This document shows positions 1-8,425 of a DNA stretch of 64,000 nucleotides, in pieces (position 1 is the stretch's first letter; every line of letters starts with the position of its first letter). A program made the position numbers and the translations under genes. The stretch is from the NCBI RefSeq assembly GCF_030209375.1, contig NZ_JARVSC010000005.1, positions 186,001 to 250,000 of the forward strand, written 5' to 3'. The stretch comes from Plantibacter sp. ME-Dv--P-122b (GTDB lineage Bacteria > Actinomycetota > Actinomycetes > Actinomycetales > Microbacteriaceae). Below the pieces are notes generated by a model. That model ran no database searches. It worked only from the letters and a program-made list of their open reading frames with translations, and was not told where the DNA came from.

Positions 1-394
1 CGAACGCGTCGAACGGGATGCCGCTGGCGATGTCCTCGGCCATGGACCGGATGGACATGGTGACGAGCGCGGTCGGCACGCCGGCCTCCCGGAGCTCGCG
101 AAGCAGTTCCTGGGCGCCCGGACGGAACGGGACGCCGCGTTCCTGGATGAGGCGCCGGACGTGGTCCGTGAGGTGGGCGACGATGGTGTCCGCGTCCAGC
201 GTGACGCCGCGGCCCTGGAGCACGGCGGCGGAGTCCCAGAGCCCGTTCCCGACGAGCAGGAGGCCGTCCTCATGGGTCCAGGTGCCACCGTGGGCCGCGA
301 CCAGCTCGGTCTCGGCCTCCATCCAGTAGGGCTCGGTGTCGACGACGGTGCCGTCCATGTCCCAGAGGACTGCGGCAGGGAGGAGAGTGGTCAC
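1..394 (-). CDS. HAD-family hydrolase (partial, C-terminus outside window)
   Basis: The first 131 residues of a haloacid dehalogenase-like phosphatase are present; the gene runs off the left edge. Near the N-terminus is the motif WDMDGTVVDTEPYW, containing DxDGT, whose first Asp is the phosphorylated nucleophile of HAD enzymes. A cap-like helical region follows, then LVTMSIRS, consistent with motif II (hhhT/S). The GTG at 394 is chosen because it places the nucleophile about 12 residues in, as is usual. A TAGCAT hexamer ends 8 nt upstream, so the mRNA may be leaderless. The gene is divergent from the PAC2 gene. The substrate cannot be assigned; phosphoglycolate or sugar-phosphate phosphatase-like enzymes share this architecture. 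Confidence 0.85.
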   Translation of the reverse strand, partial: MTTLLPAAVLWDMDGTVVDTEPYWMEAETELVAAHGGTWTHEDGLLLVGNGLWDSAAVLQGRGVTLDADTIVAHLTDHVRRLIQERGVPFRPGAQELLRELREAGVPTALVTMSIRSMAEDIASGIPFDAF

Positions 395-475
395 GGGGTG
401 CCATGCTACCGGGTGGTGAAGCGCCTATCCTGGATGGATGGTCGCGGAAGGTCCCCGTGCACCGAGGAGTGAGAC

Positions 476-1402
476 GTGACGGAAGACACCAAGGAGCCGC
501 TGGGCGGTCGCCTGCTCGTCGTGGCGTTCGAGGGTTGGAACGATGCCGGCGAGGCGGCGAGCGGCGCGGTGCGCGTGCTCCGCGACTCGCTCGCCCTCCG
601 CCCGCTGCTCGAGATCGACCCGGAGCCCTACTACGACTACCAGTTCAACCGGCCGACGGTCGGCGTCGACGAGGACGGCAAACGGTCGCTGACCTGGCCC
701 GGCACCACGATCTCGGGGCCCGACCCCGAAGCGGCGAAGCCAGCGACCCCCCTCGCGGAGGACGCCGCGCTCCGGGTCAGCGAGGGCGGCGGCGACAACG
801 TCTACGTGTTGCTCGGTGCCGAGCCCTCGCGCGGTTGGAAGGCATTCGTCGACGAGATCCTCGCCGTGATCACCGAGCAGCGCATCACCGGCATGGTGAT
901 GCTCGGTGCGATGCTCGCCGACGTCCCGCACACGCGACCCATCTCGGTCTTCGCCTCGAGCGAGAACGCGGAGCTGCGGCAGGCCCTGCAGCTCGAGCGC
1001 AGCACCTACGAGGGGCCGGTCGGCATCCTCAGTGTGCTGGCCGACGCCGCCGAGCGGCAGGGCGTCCAGAGCCTGTCGGTCTGGGCCTCGGTCCCCCACT
1101 ACGTGCACAGCGCGCCCTCCCCGAAAGCCGTCCTGGCGCTCATCGACAAGCTCGAGGAACTCATCGACGTCGTCATCCCCCGCGGAGCCCTCGTCGAGGA
1201 GTCCGGCGAGTGGCAGAGCGGGATCGACACGCTCGCCGCCGAAGACGAGGACATGGCCGCCTACATCCAGCAGCTGGAGCAGGCGCGCGACACCGTCGAG
1301 TCGCCTGAGGCGAGCGGCGAGGCCATCGCCAAGGAGTTCGAGCGGTACCTCCGTCGGGACGAGGGCAAGGGCGACGAGCCCTGGCGGAAGGACCGCGAGT
1401 AG
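476..1402 (+). CDS. PAC2 family protein
   Basis: A 308-residue protein of the PAC2 (proteasome assembly chaperone 2-like) family, recognised from the N-terminal segment LLVVAFEGWNDAGEAASGAV and the later GMVMLGAMLADVPHTRP and WASVPHYV blocks. Archaeal and eukaryotic relatives chaperone proteasome assembly; the role of actinobacterial members is not established. The start is GTG, with GAGGAG at 464-469 as ribosome binding site. The C-terminal 60 residues are acidic and probably helical. The gene converges with mshC, a neighbour it has in many actinobacteria, but that does not define a function. No proteasome gene lies in this window. Confidence 0.85.
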   Translation: MTEDTKEPLGGRLLVVAFEGWNDAGEAASGAVRVLRDSLALRPLLEIDPEPYYDYQFNRPTVGVDEDGKRSLTWPGTTISGPDPEAAKPATPLAEDAALRVSEGGGDNVYVLLGAEPSRGWKAFVDEILAVITEQRITGMVMLGAMLADVPHTRPISVFASSENAELRQALQLERSTYEGPVGILSVLADAAERQGVQSLSVWASVPHYVHSAPSPKAVLALIDKLEELIDVVIPRGALVEESGEWQSGIDTLAAEDEDMAAYIQQLEQARDTVESPEASGEAIAKEFERYLRRDEGKGDEPWRKDRE

Positions 1403-1448
1403 CCCGGTCCCGTCGCCGTGGTGCGACTCCGGTGAGTCACCGTCCTGC

Positions 1449-2687
1449 TCAGCGCACGCCGAGGAGCGCGTCGACGGCCGACCGCGCGAGGTCGGCGTCG
1501 TCGACGCCGGTCGTCGCTGCGGCGTCGACGAGTGCGATGGCACCCGGGGTGTCGAGGTCGTCCGCGAGTCGGACCCGCATCGCCTGCAGCAGCTCGACGG
1601 CGGACGCTCCACCCGCGGCGTCCGTCGTGAAGGCCGAACGCCAGGCCCTGAGCCGACGATCGGCCAGGACCAGGTGCTCGTCGTGCCACTCCCAATCGCT
1701 GCGGTAGTGGTTCGCGAGGATCGCGAGCCGGATCGCCGAGGGGTCCGCTCCGTCGGCGGCCAGGCGTGAGACGAGGACGAGGTTGCCCAGGGACTTCGAC
1801 ATCTTGGTGCCCTCGTAGGCGACCATGCCGGCGTGGCTGAACACCTTGGCGAGCGGGCGACCGGACAGCGCTGCGGCATGCCCGGCACTCAGGTCGTGGT
1901 GTGGGAAGACGAGGTCGGAGCCGCCGCCCTGGACCGTGAAGTCGGATCCGAGGTGCTGGAGGGCGATGACCGAGCACTCGATGTGCCAGCCCGGCCGGCC
2001 TCGGCCGACGGGCGACTCCCAGCTCGGCTCGCCGTCGCGCGCAGCCCGCCAGAGCAGCGGATCGAAGGCGTCGCGTTTCCCGGCGCGGTCGGGGTCTCCC
2101 CCGCGCTCGGCGAAGAACGCGGCCATCGTGGCCTCGTCGAGCCCGCTCTCCGCGCCGAGGTGCCAGACGTCGTCGGCCGCGGCGCGCACGTCGAAGTAGA
2201 CGTCGTCCCCGGCGGAGCTGTCCGGGGTGTCGACCGTGTACGCGACGCCACGCTCGGCGAGCAGCGCGACGGCGTCGGCGATCGGTCCGATGACCTCGGT
2301 GACCGCGACGTAGTCCTCGGGAGGCAGGATGCTGAGGCGTTCCATGTCGCTCCGGAAGAGCTCGACCTGGCTCGTTGCGAGTTCGATCCAGTCGACGCCG
2401 GTCGCGTTCGCCCGTTCGAGCAGCGGGTCGTCGACATCGGTGACGTTCTGGGCGTAGTGCACCTCGTAGCCGGCGTCCAGCCAGACCCGCTGCAGGGTGT
2501 CGTAGGCCAGGTAGCTCGACGCGTGGCCGAGGTGGGTCGCGTCGTATGGCGTGATGCCGCAGACGTACAGCCGTGCCGTGCGTTCAGCGGAGGCCTCGAT
2601 GAGTCCGGCGCTTGGGGTGTCCCAGAGACACGGGGCCGTGCCGGAGCCGGGCAGCTGCGGGACGACTGGGGCGGTCCAGGCCCTCAC
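1449..2687 (-). CDS. mshC: L-cysteine:1D-myo-inositol 2-amino-2-deoxy-alpha-D-glucopyranoside ligase
   Basis: MshC joins cysteine to GlcN-inositol using ATP, the third committed step of mycothiol synthesis in the cytoplasm. The 412-residue protein is a class I cysteinyl-tRNA-synthetase-like enzyme: HLGH (52-55) is the HIGH signature, KMSKS lies at 295-299, and Cys43, Cys238 and His263/264 fit the zinc site that binds the cysteine thiol. It is shorter than cysteinyl-tRNA synthetase and lacks its C-terminal tRNA-binding part, which, with the MshC-type N-terminus [14 protein letters not shown], distinguishes it from CysS. Its start overlaps the stop of uppP by 4 bases, so translation is probably coupled. 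It marks the organism as a mycothiol-using actinobacterium. Confidence 0.95.
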   Translation of the reverse strand: MRAWTAPVVPQLPGSGTAPCLWDTPSAGLIEASAERTARLYVCGITPYDATHLGHASSYLAYDTLQRVWLDAGYEVHYAQNVTDVDDPLLERANATGVDWIELATSQVELFRSDMERLSILPPEDYVAVTEVIGPIADAVALLAERGVAYTVDTPDSSAGDDVYFDVRAAADDVWHLGAESGLDEATMAAFFAERGGDPDRAGKRDAFDPLLWRAARDGEPSWESPVGRGRPGWHIECSVIALQHLGSDFTVQGGGSDLVFPHHDLSAGHAAALSGRPLAKVFSHAGMVAYEGTKMSKSLGNLVLVSRLAADGADPSAIRLAILANHYRSDWEWHDEHLVLADRRLRAWRSAFTTDAAGGASAVELLQAMRVRLADDLDTPGAIALVDAAATTGVDDADLARSAVDALLGVR

Positions 2688-3508
2688 GCGCTGATCACAC
2701 CCGTGCCGAGCAGCACCAGCAGGACGACGCCGAGCACGATGCGGTAGACGACGAAGGGCAGGAAGCTGCGCTTCGAGATGTAGCTCATGAAGAAGGCGAT
2801 GACCGCGAGGCCGACGACGAACGCGATGACGGTGGCCACCAGCGTCTCGACCGGTCCGTAGGGGCTCGGCTCGCCGATGCTCTTGACGACCTGGTAGAAG
2901 CCGCTGCCGAACACCGCGGGGATCGCGAGCAGGAAGGCGTACCGCGCCGCAGCACGGCGCTCATAGCCCATGAACAGTCCAGCGGTGATCGTGCCGCCTG
3001 AGCGGGACACGCCGGGGATGAGGGCGAGGGCCTGAGCGCCTCCGAAGATCACGCCGTCGCGCACGTTCAGGCTCTTGAGACGTCGCTTCTTCGCGCCGAC
3101 GGCGTCGGCGACACCGAGCAGGATGCCGAACACGATGAGCATGATCGCGACGATCCACAGCGAGCGGAAGGTCGTCTCGATCTGGTCCTGGAAGAACAGG
3201 CCGAGCACGACGATCGGGATGCTGCCGATGATGATCAGCCACCCCATGCGGGCGTCGGCGTCATCCCTCGGGATCTTGCCCACGAGGGCCTTGCACCAGG
3301 AGGAGATGATGCGGACGATGTCGCGCCAGAAGAACACCACGACGGCGGCTTCGGTCCCGATCTGCGTGATCGCCGTGAACGCCGCGCCAGGGTCCTTCGC
3401 CCCCGGGAGGAATTCGCCGAGGATGCGCAGATGCGCACTCGACGAGATCGGGAGGAACTCGGTGAGTCCCTGGACGAGGCCGAGGATGATGGCGTTGATG
3501 AGGTCCAC
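2684..3508 (-). CDS. uppP: undecaprenyl-diphosphatase
   Basis: A BacA/UppP-type integral membrane phosphatase that dephosphorylates undecaprenyl diphosphate, recycling the lipid carrier for peptidoglycan and wall polymers. The 274-residue protein has the family active-site blocks [14 protein letters not shown] (residues 14-27) and [13 protein letters not shown], with about seven or eight hydrophobic segments. The start is GTG. It is the first gene of a two-gene unit with mshC (ATGA overlap). Overexpression of homologues gives bacitracin tolerance in other bacteria; nothing here indicates special regulation. Confidence 0.95.
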   Translation of the reverse strand: MDLINAIILGLVQGLTEFLPISSSAHLRILGEFLPGAKDPGAAFTAITQIGTEAAVVVFFWRDIVRIISSWCKALVGKIPRDDADARMGWLIIIGSIPIVVLGLFFQDQIETTFRSLWIVAIMLIVFGILLGVADAVGAKKRRLKSLNVRDGVIFGGAQALALIPGVSRSGGTITAGLFMGYERRAAARYAFLLAIPAVFGSGFYQVVKSIGEPSPYGPVETLVATVIAFVVGLAVIAFFMSYISKRSFLPFVVYRIVLGVVLLVLLGTGVISA

Positions 3509-3622
3509 AGGGCACCTTTCTGCAGCCGGATGGCTGGTGTTCGGCCGGATCCGGCAGTCGTCGGCGGGGCGGCTCCTGGAGCGTCACGCGGCTCAAGCGG
3601 CGCGGTGACGGACCGTGGGAAG

Positions 3623-4942
3623 TCAGTAGTCGAGGAGGAGGTCCGTGAGGACCTGCTTGCCAAACCCTAGCGCGTCGAGCGGCACACGCTCGTCGACGCC
3701 GTGGAACATCGCGGGGAAGTCCATGTGTTCCGGCAGGCGCAGCGGAGCGAAGCCGTACCCGGTGATGCCGAGGAGCGACAGCGCCTTGTTGTCGGTACCG
3801 CCGGAGAGCATGTACGGGAGCACCGGGGCGCCGGGGTCATGGCGCCCGAGGGTCTCGACGACCGCGTCGACGAGCGGACCCGAGAACGGTGTCTCGAGGC
3901 CGATGTCGCGGTGCATGACGACGATCTCGATGTCCTCACCGACGATCTCCGCGACGCGCGCGAGCACGGCGTCCTCCTCGCCGGGCAGGGTGCGGATGTC
4001 GACGAGCGCCTCGGCGCGATCGGGGATCACGTTGTGCTTGTAGCCTGCCTGCAGCAGGGTCGGGTTGCTCGTCGTGCGCAGCGAGGCCTGGATGAAGCCG
4101 GAGGCCGTGCCCGTCGCGAGGGCGAGCTCGTCCGGGCCGAGTCGTTCGGGCGTGGTGCCGAGGATGGTGGCGATCTCACGGAGCAGCTGCTCGGTGGTGT
4201 CGGTGAGTCGGACGGGCCACTCGGTGCGTCCGATGGCCGCCACCGCTTCTGCGAGGCGGGTGACGGCGTTGTCCTGCACGTAGCGGGATCCGTGGGCCGC
4301 TCGTCCGGTCGCGACCAGTTTGATCCAGACCAGGGCCTTCTCGGAGGTCTGGAGGAGGTAGGAGCGGCGTCCGCCGAACGTGATCGAGTACCCGCCGACC
4401 TCGCTGATCGCCTCGGTCGCGCCGGCGAAGAGCTCCGGTCGTTCCGTCACGAGGTGGTGTGAGCCGAACACGCCACCGTTCTCCTCGTCCGAGAACATCG
4501 CGATCACGAGGTCGCGTTCCGGGCGGCGGCCGCTGCCGAGGATGTCGCGGAGCGAGGCGAGGATCATCGCGTCCATGTTCTTCATGTCGACGGCCCCGCG
4601 ACCCCACAGCAGGCCGTCCTTGATCTCGCCGCCGAAGGGGTCCACCGACCAGTTCGCAGGGTCGGCGGGCACCACGTCGAGGTGCCCGTGCACGACGAGC
4701 GCAGGCTTCTCGGGGTTCGCACCGGCGACCCGTGCGACCACGCTCGTCCGGCCTGGAGCGGCGTCGATCAGCTCCGGCTCCAGACCGAGGTCGCGGAGGT
4801 ACGCCTCGACGTACTCGGCGGCCTCCGTCTCGCCGTTGGAGCGGCCCTCGCCGTAGTTCGTGGTGTCCATGCGGATGAGGTCCCGCGCGATCCGCGTGGT
4901 CTCGTCGAGCGTGGGGTCGGATGCGTCTGAGCCGGAGGTCAT
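3623..4942 (-). CDS. M20/M25/M40 family metallopeptidase
   Basis: A 439-residue cytoplasmic zinc hydrolase of the ArgE/DapE/ACY1/CPG2 superfamily. Visible metal and catalytic motifs are HGHLDV (85-90), GRGAVDMKN with Asp119, and the catalytic Glu pair in SDEENGG (about 151-157). An internal dimerisation domain follows (residues about 200-320). The sequence is closest in layout to actinobacterial M20 peptidases annotated as di/tripeptidases; the substrate is unknown. There is no signal peptide. It is transcribed alone, leftwards, 114 bp from uppP, and has its back to the tRNA-Leu gene. Confidence 0.9.
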   Translation of the reverse strand: MTSGSDASDPTLDETTRIARDLIRMDTTNYGEGRSNGETEAAEYVEAYLRDLGLEPELIDAAPGRTSVVARVAGANPEKPALVVHGHLDVVPADPANWSVDPFGGEIKDGLLWGRGAVDMKNMDAMILASLRDILGSGRRPERDLVIAMFSDEENGGVFGSHHLVTERPELFAGATEAISEVGGYSITFGGRRSYLLQTSEKALVWIKLVATGRAAHGSRYVQDNAVTRLAEAVAAIGRTEWPVRLTDTTEQLLREIATILGTTPERLGPDELALATGTASGFIQASLRTTSNPTLLQAGYKHNVIPDRAEALVDIRTLPGEEDAVLARVAEIVGEDIEIVVMHRDIGLETPFSGPLVDAVVETLGRHDPGAPVLPYMLSGGTDNKALSLLGITGYGFAPLRLPEHMDFPAMFHGVDERVPLDALGFGKQVLTDLLLDY

Positions 4943-5046
4943 GGCTCCACGCTACCCGTCGGCCCTGAGCGCTGCACCTCTCCCCGGATCGGGCGGTCGG
5001 CGCATGGCCGGAGGGCGTCGGGAAGATCCCCTGGCGGTACGAGGTG

Positions 5047-5076
5047 GTGAACGGCTGTCGAAATCCGTGCTAGAGT
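5047..5076 (+). promoter_or_regulatory. candidate promoter of tRNA-Leu(GAG)
   Basis: GTGAAC (5047-5052) and TAGAGT (5071-5076) are spaced by 18 nt and lie about 40 nt upstream of the mature tRNA 5' end. The -10 box fits the TAnnnT form common in actinobacteria; the -35 is a weak match. Inferred from position and sequence only. Confidence 0.45.
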
Positions 5077-5117
5077 TTCTTCTCGTGCCCAGCGAAAGCC
5101 GGACACGATCACAACAC

Positions 5118-5201
5118 GCGCGGGTGGCGGAAATGGCAGACGCGCTAGCTTGAGGTGCTAGTGCCCTTACGGGCGTGGGGGTTCAAGTCCCCCTTCGCGC
5201 A
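5118..5201 (+). tRNA. tRNA-Leu (anticodon GAG)
   Basis: An 84-nt class II tRNA. The acceptor stem GCGCGGG (5118-5124) pairs with TTCGCGC (5194-5200), with two G-U pairs, followed by discriminator A at 5201. The anticodon stem CTAGC/GCTAG encloses loop TTGAGGT with anticodon GAG. A long variable arm (around TGCCCTTACGGGCG) and T-arm GGGGGTTCAAGTCCCCC follow. The long variable arm and discriminator A are leucine-specific. The 3' CCA is not encoded. A strong terminator follows 18 nt later, so this is a single-gene unit. Confidence 0.97.
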
Positions 5202-5219
5202 CACCGTGTTGAGACGGCG

Positions 5220-5254
5220 AACGGCCGGAGCGAAAGCTCCGGCCGTTCTTGTTT
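5220..5254 (+). terminator. intrinsic terminator after tRNA-Leu
   Basis: A 12-bp perfect stem AACGGCCGGAGC (5220-5231) and its complement (5236-5247), a GAAA tetraloop, and a T-rich tail CTTGTTTT. A textbook rho-independent terminator for the tRNA transcript. Confidence 0.93.
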
Positions 5255-5337
5255 TCCCGCCGGACTCCACGACACGCCGACACCCGAGATCATCTCCGGC
5301 CCGAGCGAGATCCGGTGCACCTCCGCCGCTCTGCAGT

Positions 5338-5556
5338 GCCGGTCCCCGAGCATGTCGACGGGTGGTCCGAGCTGGAAGGCCCTCGTAGGCACCTCGACAA
5401 GCCCAGAGACCGGGAGAGGTCCGTCCGAAGACGCCGGTCCCTGAGCTTGTCGAAGGGTGGACAGAGCTGGCGGGCCCTCGTGCGCACTTCGACAAGCTCA
5501 GTGATCGGGAGAACTCCGTCCGGAACGCGCCGGTCCCTGCGCCTGCCGAAGGGCAG
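5338..5556. repeat. tandem 95-bp palindromic (REP-like) repeat array, about 2.3 units
   Basis: The 409-bp gene-free stretch between tRNA-Leu and the helicase gene holds a tandem array. Units begin at 5338, 5433 and 5529 (periods 95 and 96 bp). Each unit has a forward arm of the type GGTCCCTGAGCTTGTCGAAGG, a 30-bp spacer, and the reverse-complement arm. In unit 2 the arms CTGAGCTTGTCGAAG (5441-5455) and CTTCGACAAGCTCAG (5487-5501) are a perfect 15-bp inverted repeat. Unit 1 is diverged and unit 3 holds only a degenerate forward arm. Similar CTGAGCTTGTCGAA palindromes are, to my knowledge, scattered between genes in many actinobacteria. No coding sequence was seen here. Confidence 0.85.
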
Positions 5557-5610
5557 CTCCGGCGGGCCGACCGCGAAGGAGGAGAACGCGCGCGAGAAGA
5601 GGTGCTGTCC

Positions 5611-7428
5611 TCAGTGCCCGTGACCCAGGCGCCGACGGAGCAGGTCGATGCGCGCCTGCAGCTGCGTCACGCTGGCCTGTGCCACGGCGGGTCCGCCACA
5701 GACGCGTCGCAGTTCGGCGTGCACGACCCCGTGCGGCTCCTTCGTGTGCTTGGCGTAGAGACCCACCAGGGTGTTGAGCACCTGGCGCTGTTCCTTGAGG
5801 GTGCGGTAGAGCGGAGCGGGGATGTCCGCCTGCGGACTCGGCGAGGCGGCGTTCTTGTCGACGAACGCCCCACGCTTGGCCTGGCGGCTCTGGCGCTGCA
5901 CGAGCAGCTCGTGCACCTGTTCAGGTTCGAGGAGCCCCGGGAACCCGATGAAGTCGAACTCCTCCTCGGTGCCCGGCTGGGCGAGCTCGCCGAACTCGTC
6001 GCCGTCGAACACGACCCGGTCGAAGTGCGCGTCCGAGGAGACGGCCTGCCAGGTGAACTCCTCGAGGAGTGAGTCGGAAGCCTTGTCCTCGCGCTCCGCG
6101 GCCGCCATCATCGCGTCTTCCGGGTTGAAGAGGTCGCCCTCCGCGTCCGGGTCGCTCGGGCGGTCGAGTGCGTGGTCGCGTTCGAGCTCGAGCTTCTCCG
6201 CGAGGGCCATCAGGTTCGGCACGTTCGGGAGGAAGATGCTCGCGATCTCGCCGCGTCGTCTGGCCCGGACGAATCGCCCGATCGCCTGCGCGAAGAACAG
6301 CGGCGTGGCGGACGACGTCGCGTAGACGCCGACGGCGAGTCGTGGGACGTCCACGCCCTCCGACACCATGCGGACCGCGACCATCCAGCGCTTGGTGTTC
6401 CCCGAGAAGTCGGCGATCCGGTCGCTGGCCTCCTTCTCATCGGAGAGGACGACCGTGGGCTGCTCCCCCGTCAGCTCGTGCAGGATGGCGGCGTAGGCCC
6501 GCGCGGTCGTCTGGTCGGTGGCGATCACGAGTCCGCCGGCGTCCGGGACCGCTTGACGGACCTCGGACAGCCGGAGGTCGGCCGACTTCAGGACCGCAGG
6601 GATCCAGTCACCCTGCGGGTCGAGGGCGGTGCGCCAGGCCGCGGAGGTGATGTCCTTCGTGTTGCCCTCGCCGAGACGGGCCTCCATCTCGTCGCCGGCC
6701 TTGGTCCGCCAGCGCATGTGACCGGCGTAGACCATGAAGAGCACCGGACGGACGACCCCGTCCTGGAGTGCACGACCGTACCCGTAGTTGTAGTCGGTGA
6801 CGGAGGTCCGGATGCCCTGGTGGTCCGGCTGGTAGACCACGAACGGGATCGGTGCCGTGTCGGACCGGAACGGCGTCCCGGTCAGGGACAGCCGACGGGT
6901 GGCCCGCGAGAACGCCTCATGGATGCCGTCGCCCCAGCTCAGGGCGTCGCCGCCGTGGTGGACCTCGTCGAGGATGACGAGGGTGCGACCCGAGTCGGTC
7001 GTGCGCTGGTGCACGGGCGGGTTCGCCGCGACCTGGGCGTAGGTGACGGCGACGCCGTGGTAGTGGCGGCCGAAGACCTGGTCGCGGTTCGCGAAGTTCG
7101 GGTCGAGGCGGATGCCGACCCGGCTCGCGGCCTCGGCCCACTGACGCTTCAGGTGGTCGGTGGGGGCGACGACCGTGATGCGGTCGATCGTGCCGCGATG
7201 GAGGAGTTCGGAGGCGAGCCGCAGCGCGAACGTCGTCTTCCCTGCGCCCGGTGTCGCCGCCGCGAGGAAGTCACGGGGTTCGGTCGTGAAGTACTGCTCG
7301 AGCGCCTCGGCCTGCCAGGCTCGAAGCTTGCTCGCCGTGCCCCACGCTGCGCGTTCCGGGAAGGCCGGTGAGAGGTGTTCGGCTGCGGACCCGCCCAGGT
7401 GCTGGGTCGAAGAGATTTCCGCGTTCAC
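5611..7428 (-). CDS. DEAD/DEAH-box SF2 helicase, probably damage-inducible
   Basis: A 605-residue superfamily 2 helicase of the ResIII type. The first RecA-like domain has Walker A TPGAGKT, then motif II DEVHH and motif III SLTGTPFR; the second has ATDQTTARAYA, then SEGVDVPRL and QAIGRFVRARR (motifs V and VI). A roughly 200-residue C-terminal region is acidic, then charged and helical, with no recognised fold. The start chosen is the GTG at 7428 rather than one 63 bases upstream, because a promoter with -10 TACAGT ends 8 nt before it. That promoter matches the PafBC/RecA-NDp damage element also found before uvrA and uvrB. Its nucleic-acid substrate is unknown; a DNA-repair role is inferred from the promoter alone. 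It is a single-gene unit. Confidence 0.85.
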   Translation of the reverse strand: MNAEISSTQHLGGSAAEHLSPAFPERAAWGTASKLRAWQAEALEQYFTTEPRDFLAAATPGAGKTTFALRLASELLHRGTIDRITVVAPTDHLKRQWAEAASRVGIRLDPNFANRDQVFGRHYHGVAVTYAQVAANPPVHQRTTDSGRTLVILDEVHHGGDALSWGDGIHEAFSRATRRLSLTGTPFRSDTAPIPFVVYQPDHQGIRTSVTDYNYGYGRALQDGVVRPVLFMVYAGHMRWRTKAGDEMEARLGEGNTKDITSAAWRTALDPQGDWIPAVLKSADLRLSEVRQAVPDAGGLVIATDQTTARAYAAILHELTGEQPTVVLSDEKEASDRIADFSGNTKRWMVAVRMVSEGVDVPRLAVGVYATSSATPLFFAQAIGRFVRARRRGEIASIFLPNVPNLMALAEKLELERDHALDRPSDPDAEGDLFNPEDAMMAAAEREDKASDSLLEEFTWQAVSSDAHFDRVVFDGDEFGELAQPGTEEEFDFIGFPGLLEPEQVHELLVQRQSRQAKRGAFVDKNAASPSPQADIPAPLYRTLKEQRQVLNTLVGLYAKHTKEPHGVVHAELRRVCGGPAVAQASVTQLQARIDLLRRRLGHGH

Positions 7429-7436
7429 TGGAGACC

Positions 7437-7459
7437 ACTGTACCCGGCCGCACCGACAC
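7437..7459 (-). promoter_or_regulatory. PafBC/RecA-NDp-type promoter of the SF2 helicase
   Basis: Read on the minus strand: GTGTCGGTG, 8 nt (CGGCCGGG), TACAGT, then 8 nt to the GTG start at 7428. This fits TTGTCRGTG-N8-TAnnnT, known for RecA-independent DNA-damage promoters in mycobacteria, except for the first base. The spacing implies a nearly leaderless mRNA. Confidence 0.7.
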
Positions 7460-7576
7460 CATCGACCACCGCGCACGTCCTCGACGCCCATCCGGATGTC
7501 CGACTCGCGACTGATCCGTCAGCCGAGGGGCGGGCGTACGCTGGAGGTTCCGGATGCACAGCAGGAGGAGCCACCC

Positions 7577-8386
7577 ATGACCGAACAGCACCATCCCTGG
7601 TCGCGGTACGTCGCCATCGGCGACTCGTTCACCGAGGGGATCGGCGATCCCGAGCCGGGGGCTCCAGGCGGGCACCGTGGCTGGGCCGATCGGGTCGCCG
7701 AGGTGCTGGCCGCGCAGAACTCGGACTTCGCCTACGCCAACCTCGCGGTACGTGGCAAGCTCGCGCAGCAGATCCTCGACGACCAGGTGGAGCCGGCCCT
7801 CGAGTTGCACCCCGACCTCATCACGATCTCGGCGGGCGGCAACGACGTGATCCGGCCCGGCACCGACCCCGACGACATCGCCCGACGGCTCGAGCAGGCG
7901 ATCATCCGGCTCCGGAGCGATGGCGCGACGGTCGTGCTGTTCACCGGCGTGGACGTCGGCTTCTCCCCCGTCTTCCGGAGTATCCGGGGCAAGGTCGCGA
8001 TCTACAACGAGAACCTGCGGGCCATCGCCGCCCGACACGACTGCATCATCGCCGACCAGTGGGCCCTGCAGGCGATCCAGGATCCGCGGATGTGGGCGCC
8101 GGACCGCCTGCACCTGAACGCGCTCGGCCACCACGAGGTCGCCCGCCTCGTCCTCCACGCGCTGAACGTGGAGAACGACCTCAAGCCGCTGCAGCCGGAG
8201 CCGCTCTCCGTGAGGCGTTGGCGTCAGGCCCGGACCGAGGACCTCGCCTGGGCACGGGAGTACCTCGTGCCCTGGGTGCTGCGTCGGGTGAGGCACCAGT
8301 CGTCCGGCGACCACATCACCGCCAAGCGACCGCTCGCCGGACCCTTCCTGACGGTCGCAGCGCAGGACCAGGAACTCGACGTCTGA
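7577..8386 (+). CDS. SGNH/GDSL-family hydrolase
   Basis: A 269-residue esterase/lipase-like protein. Block I GDSFTEG places the catalytic Ser at residue 17, block III is SAGGNDV, and block V DRLHLNALGHHE supplies the Asp-x-x-His pair. There is no signal peptide or membrane segment, so it is probably cytoplasmic, unlike many secreted GDSL lipases. A basic C-terminal tail of about 60 residues follows the catalytic core. The start at 7577 has AGGAGG at 7563-7568 with good spacing, and a TACGCT -10-like hexamer lies near 7537. Its acyl substrate cannot be told from sequence. Confidence 0.9.
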   Translation: MTEQHHPWSRYVAIGDSFTEGIGDPEPGAPGGHRGWADRVAEVLAAQNSDFAYANLAVRGKLAQQILDDQVEPALELHPDLITISAGGNDVIRPGTDPDDIARRLEQAIIRLRSDGATVVLFTGVDVGFSPVFRSIRGKVAIYNENLRAIAARHDCIIADQWALQAIQDPRMWAPDRLHLNALGHHEVARLVLHALNVENDLKPLQPEPLSVRRWRQARTEDLAWAREYLVPWVLRRVRHQSSGDHITAKRPLAGPFLTVAAQDQELDV

Positions 8387-8425
8387 TCGCCCGGCCGATC
8401 GCTCCGGCCGTGGCGTCCGCTGCGG

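Noticed and set aside
5338-5556. Possible CRISPR array
   Set aside because: Period is 95 bp, units are palindromic and the intervening sequence is itself similar between units; there are no cas genes.
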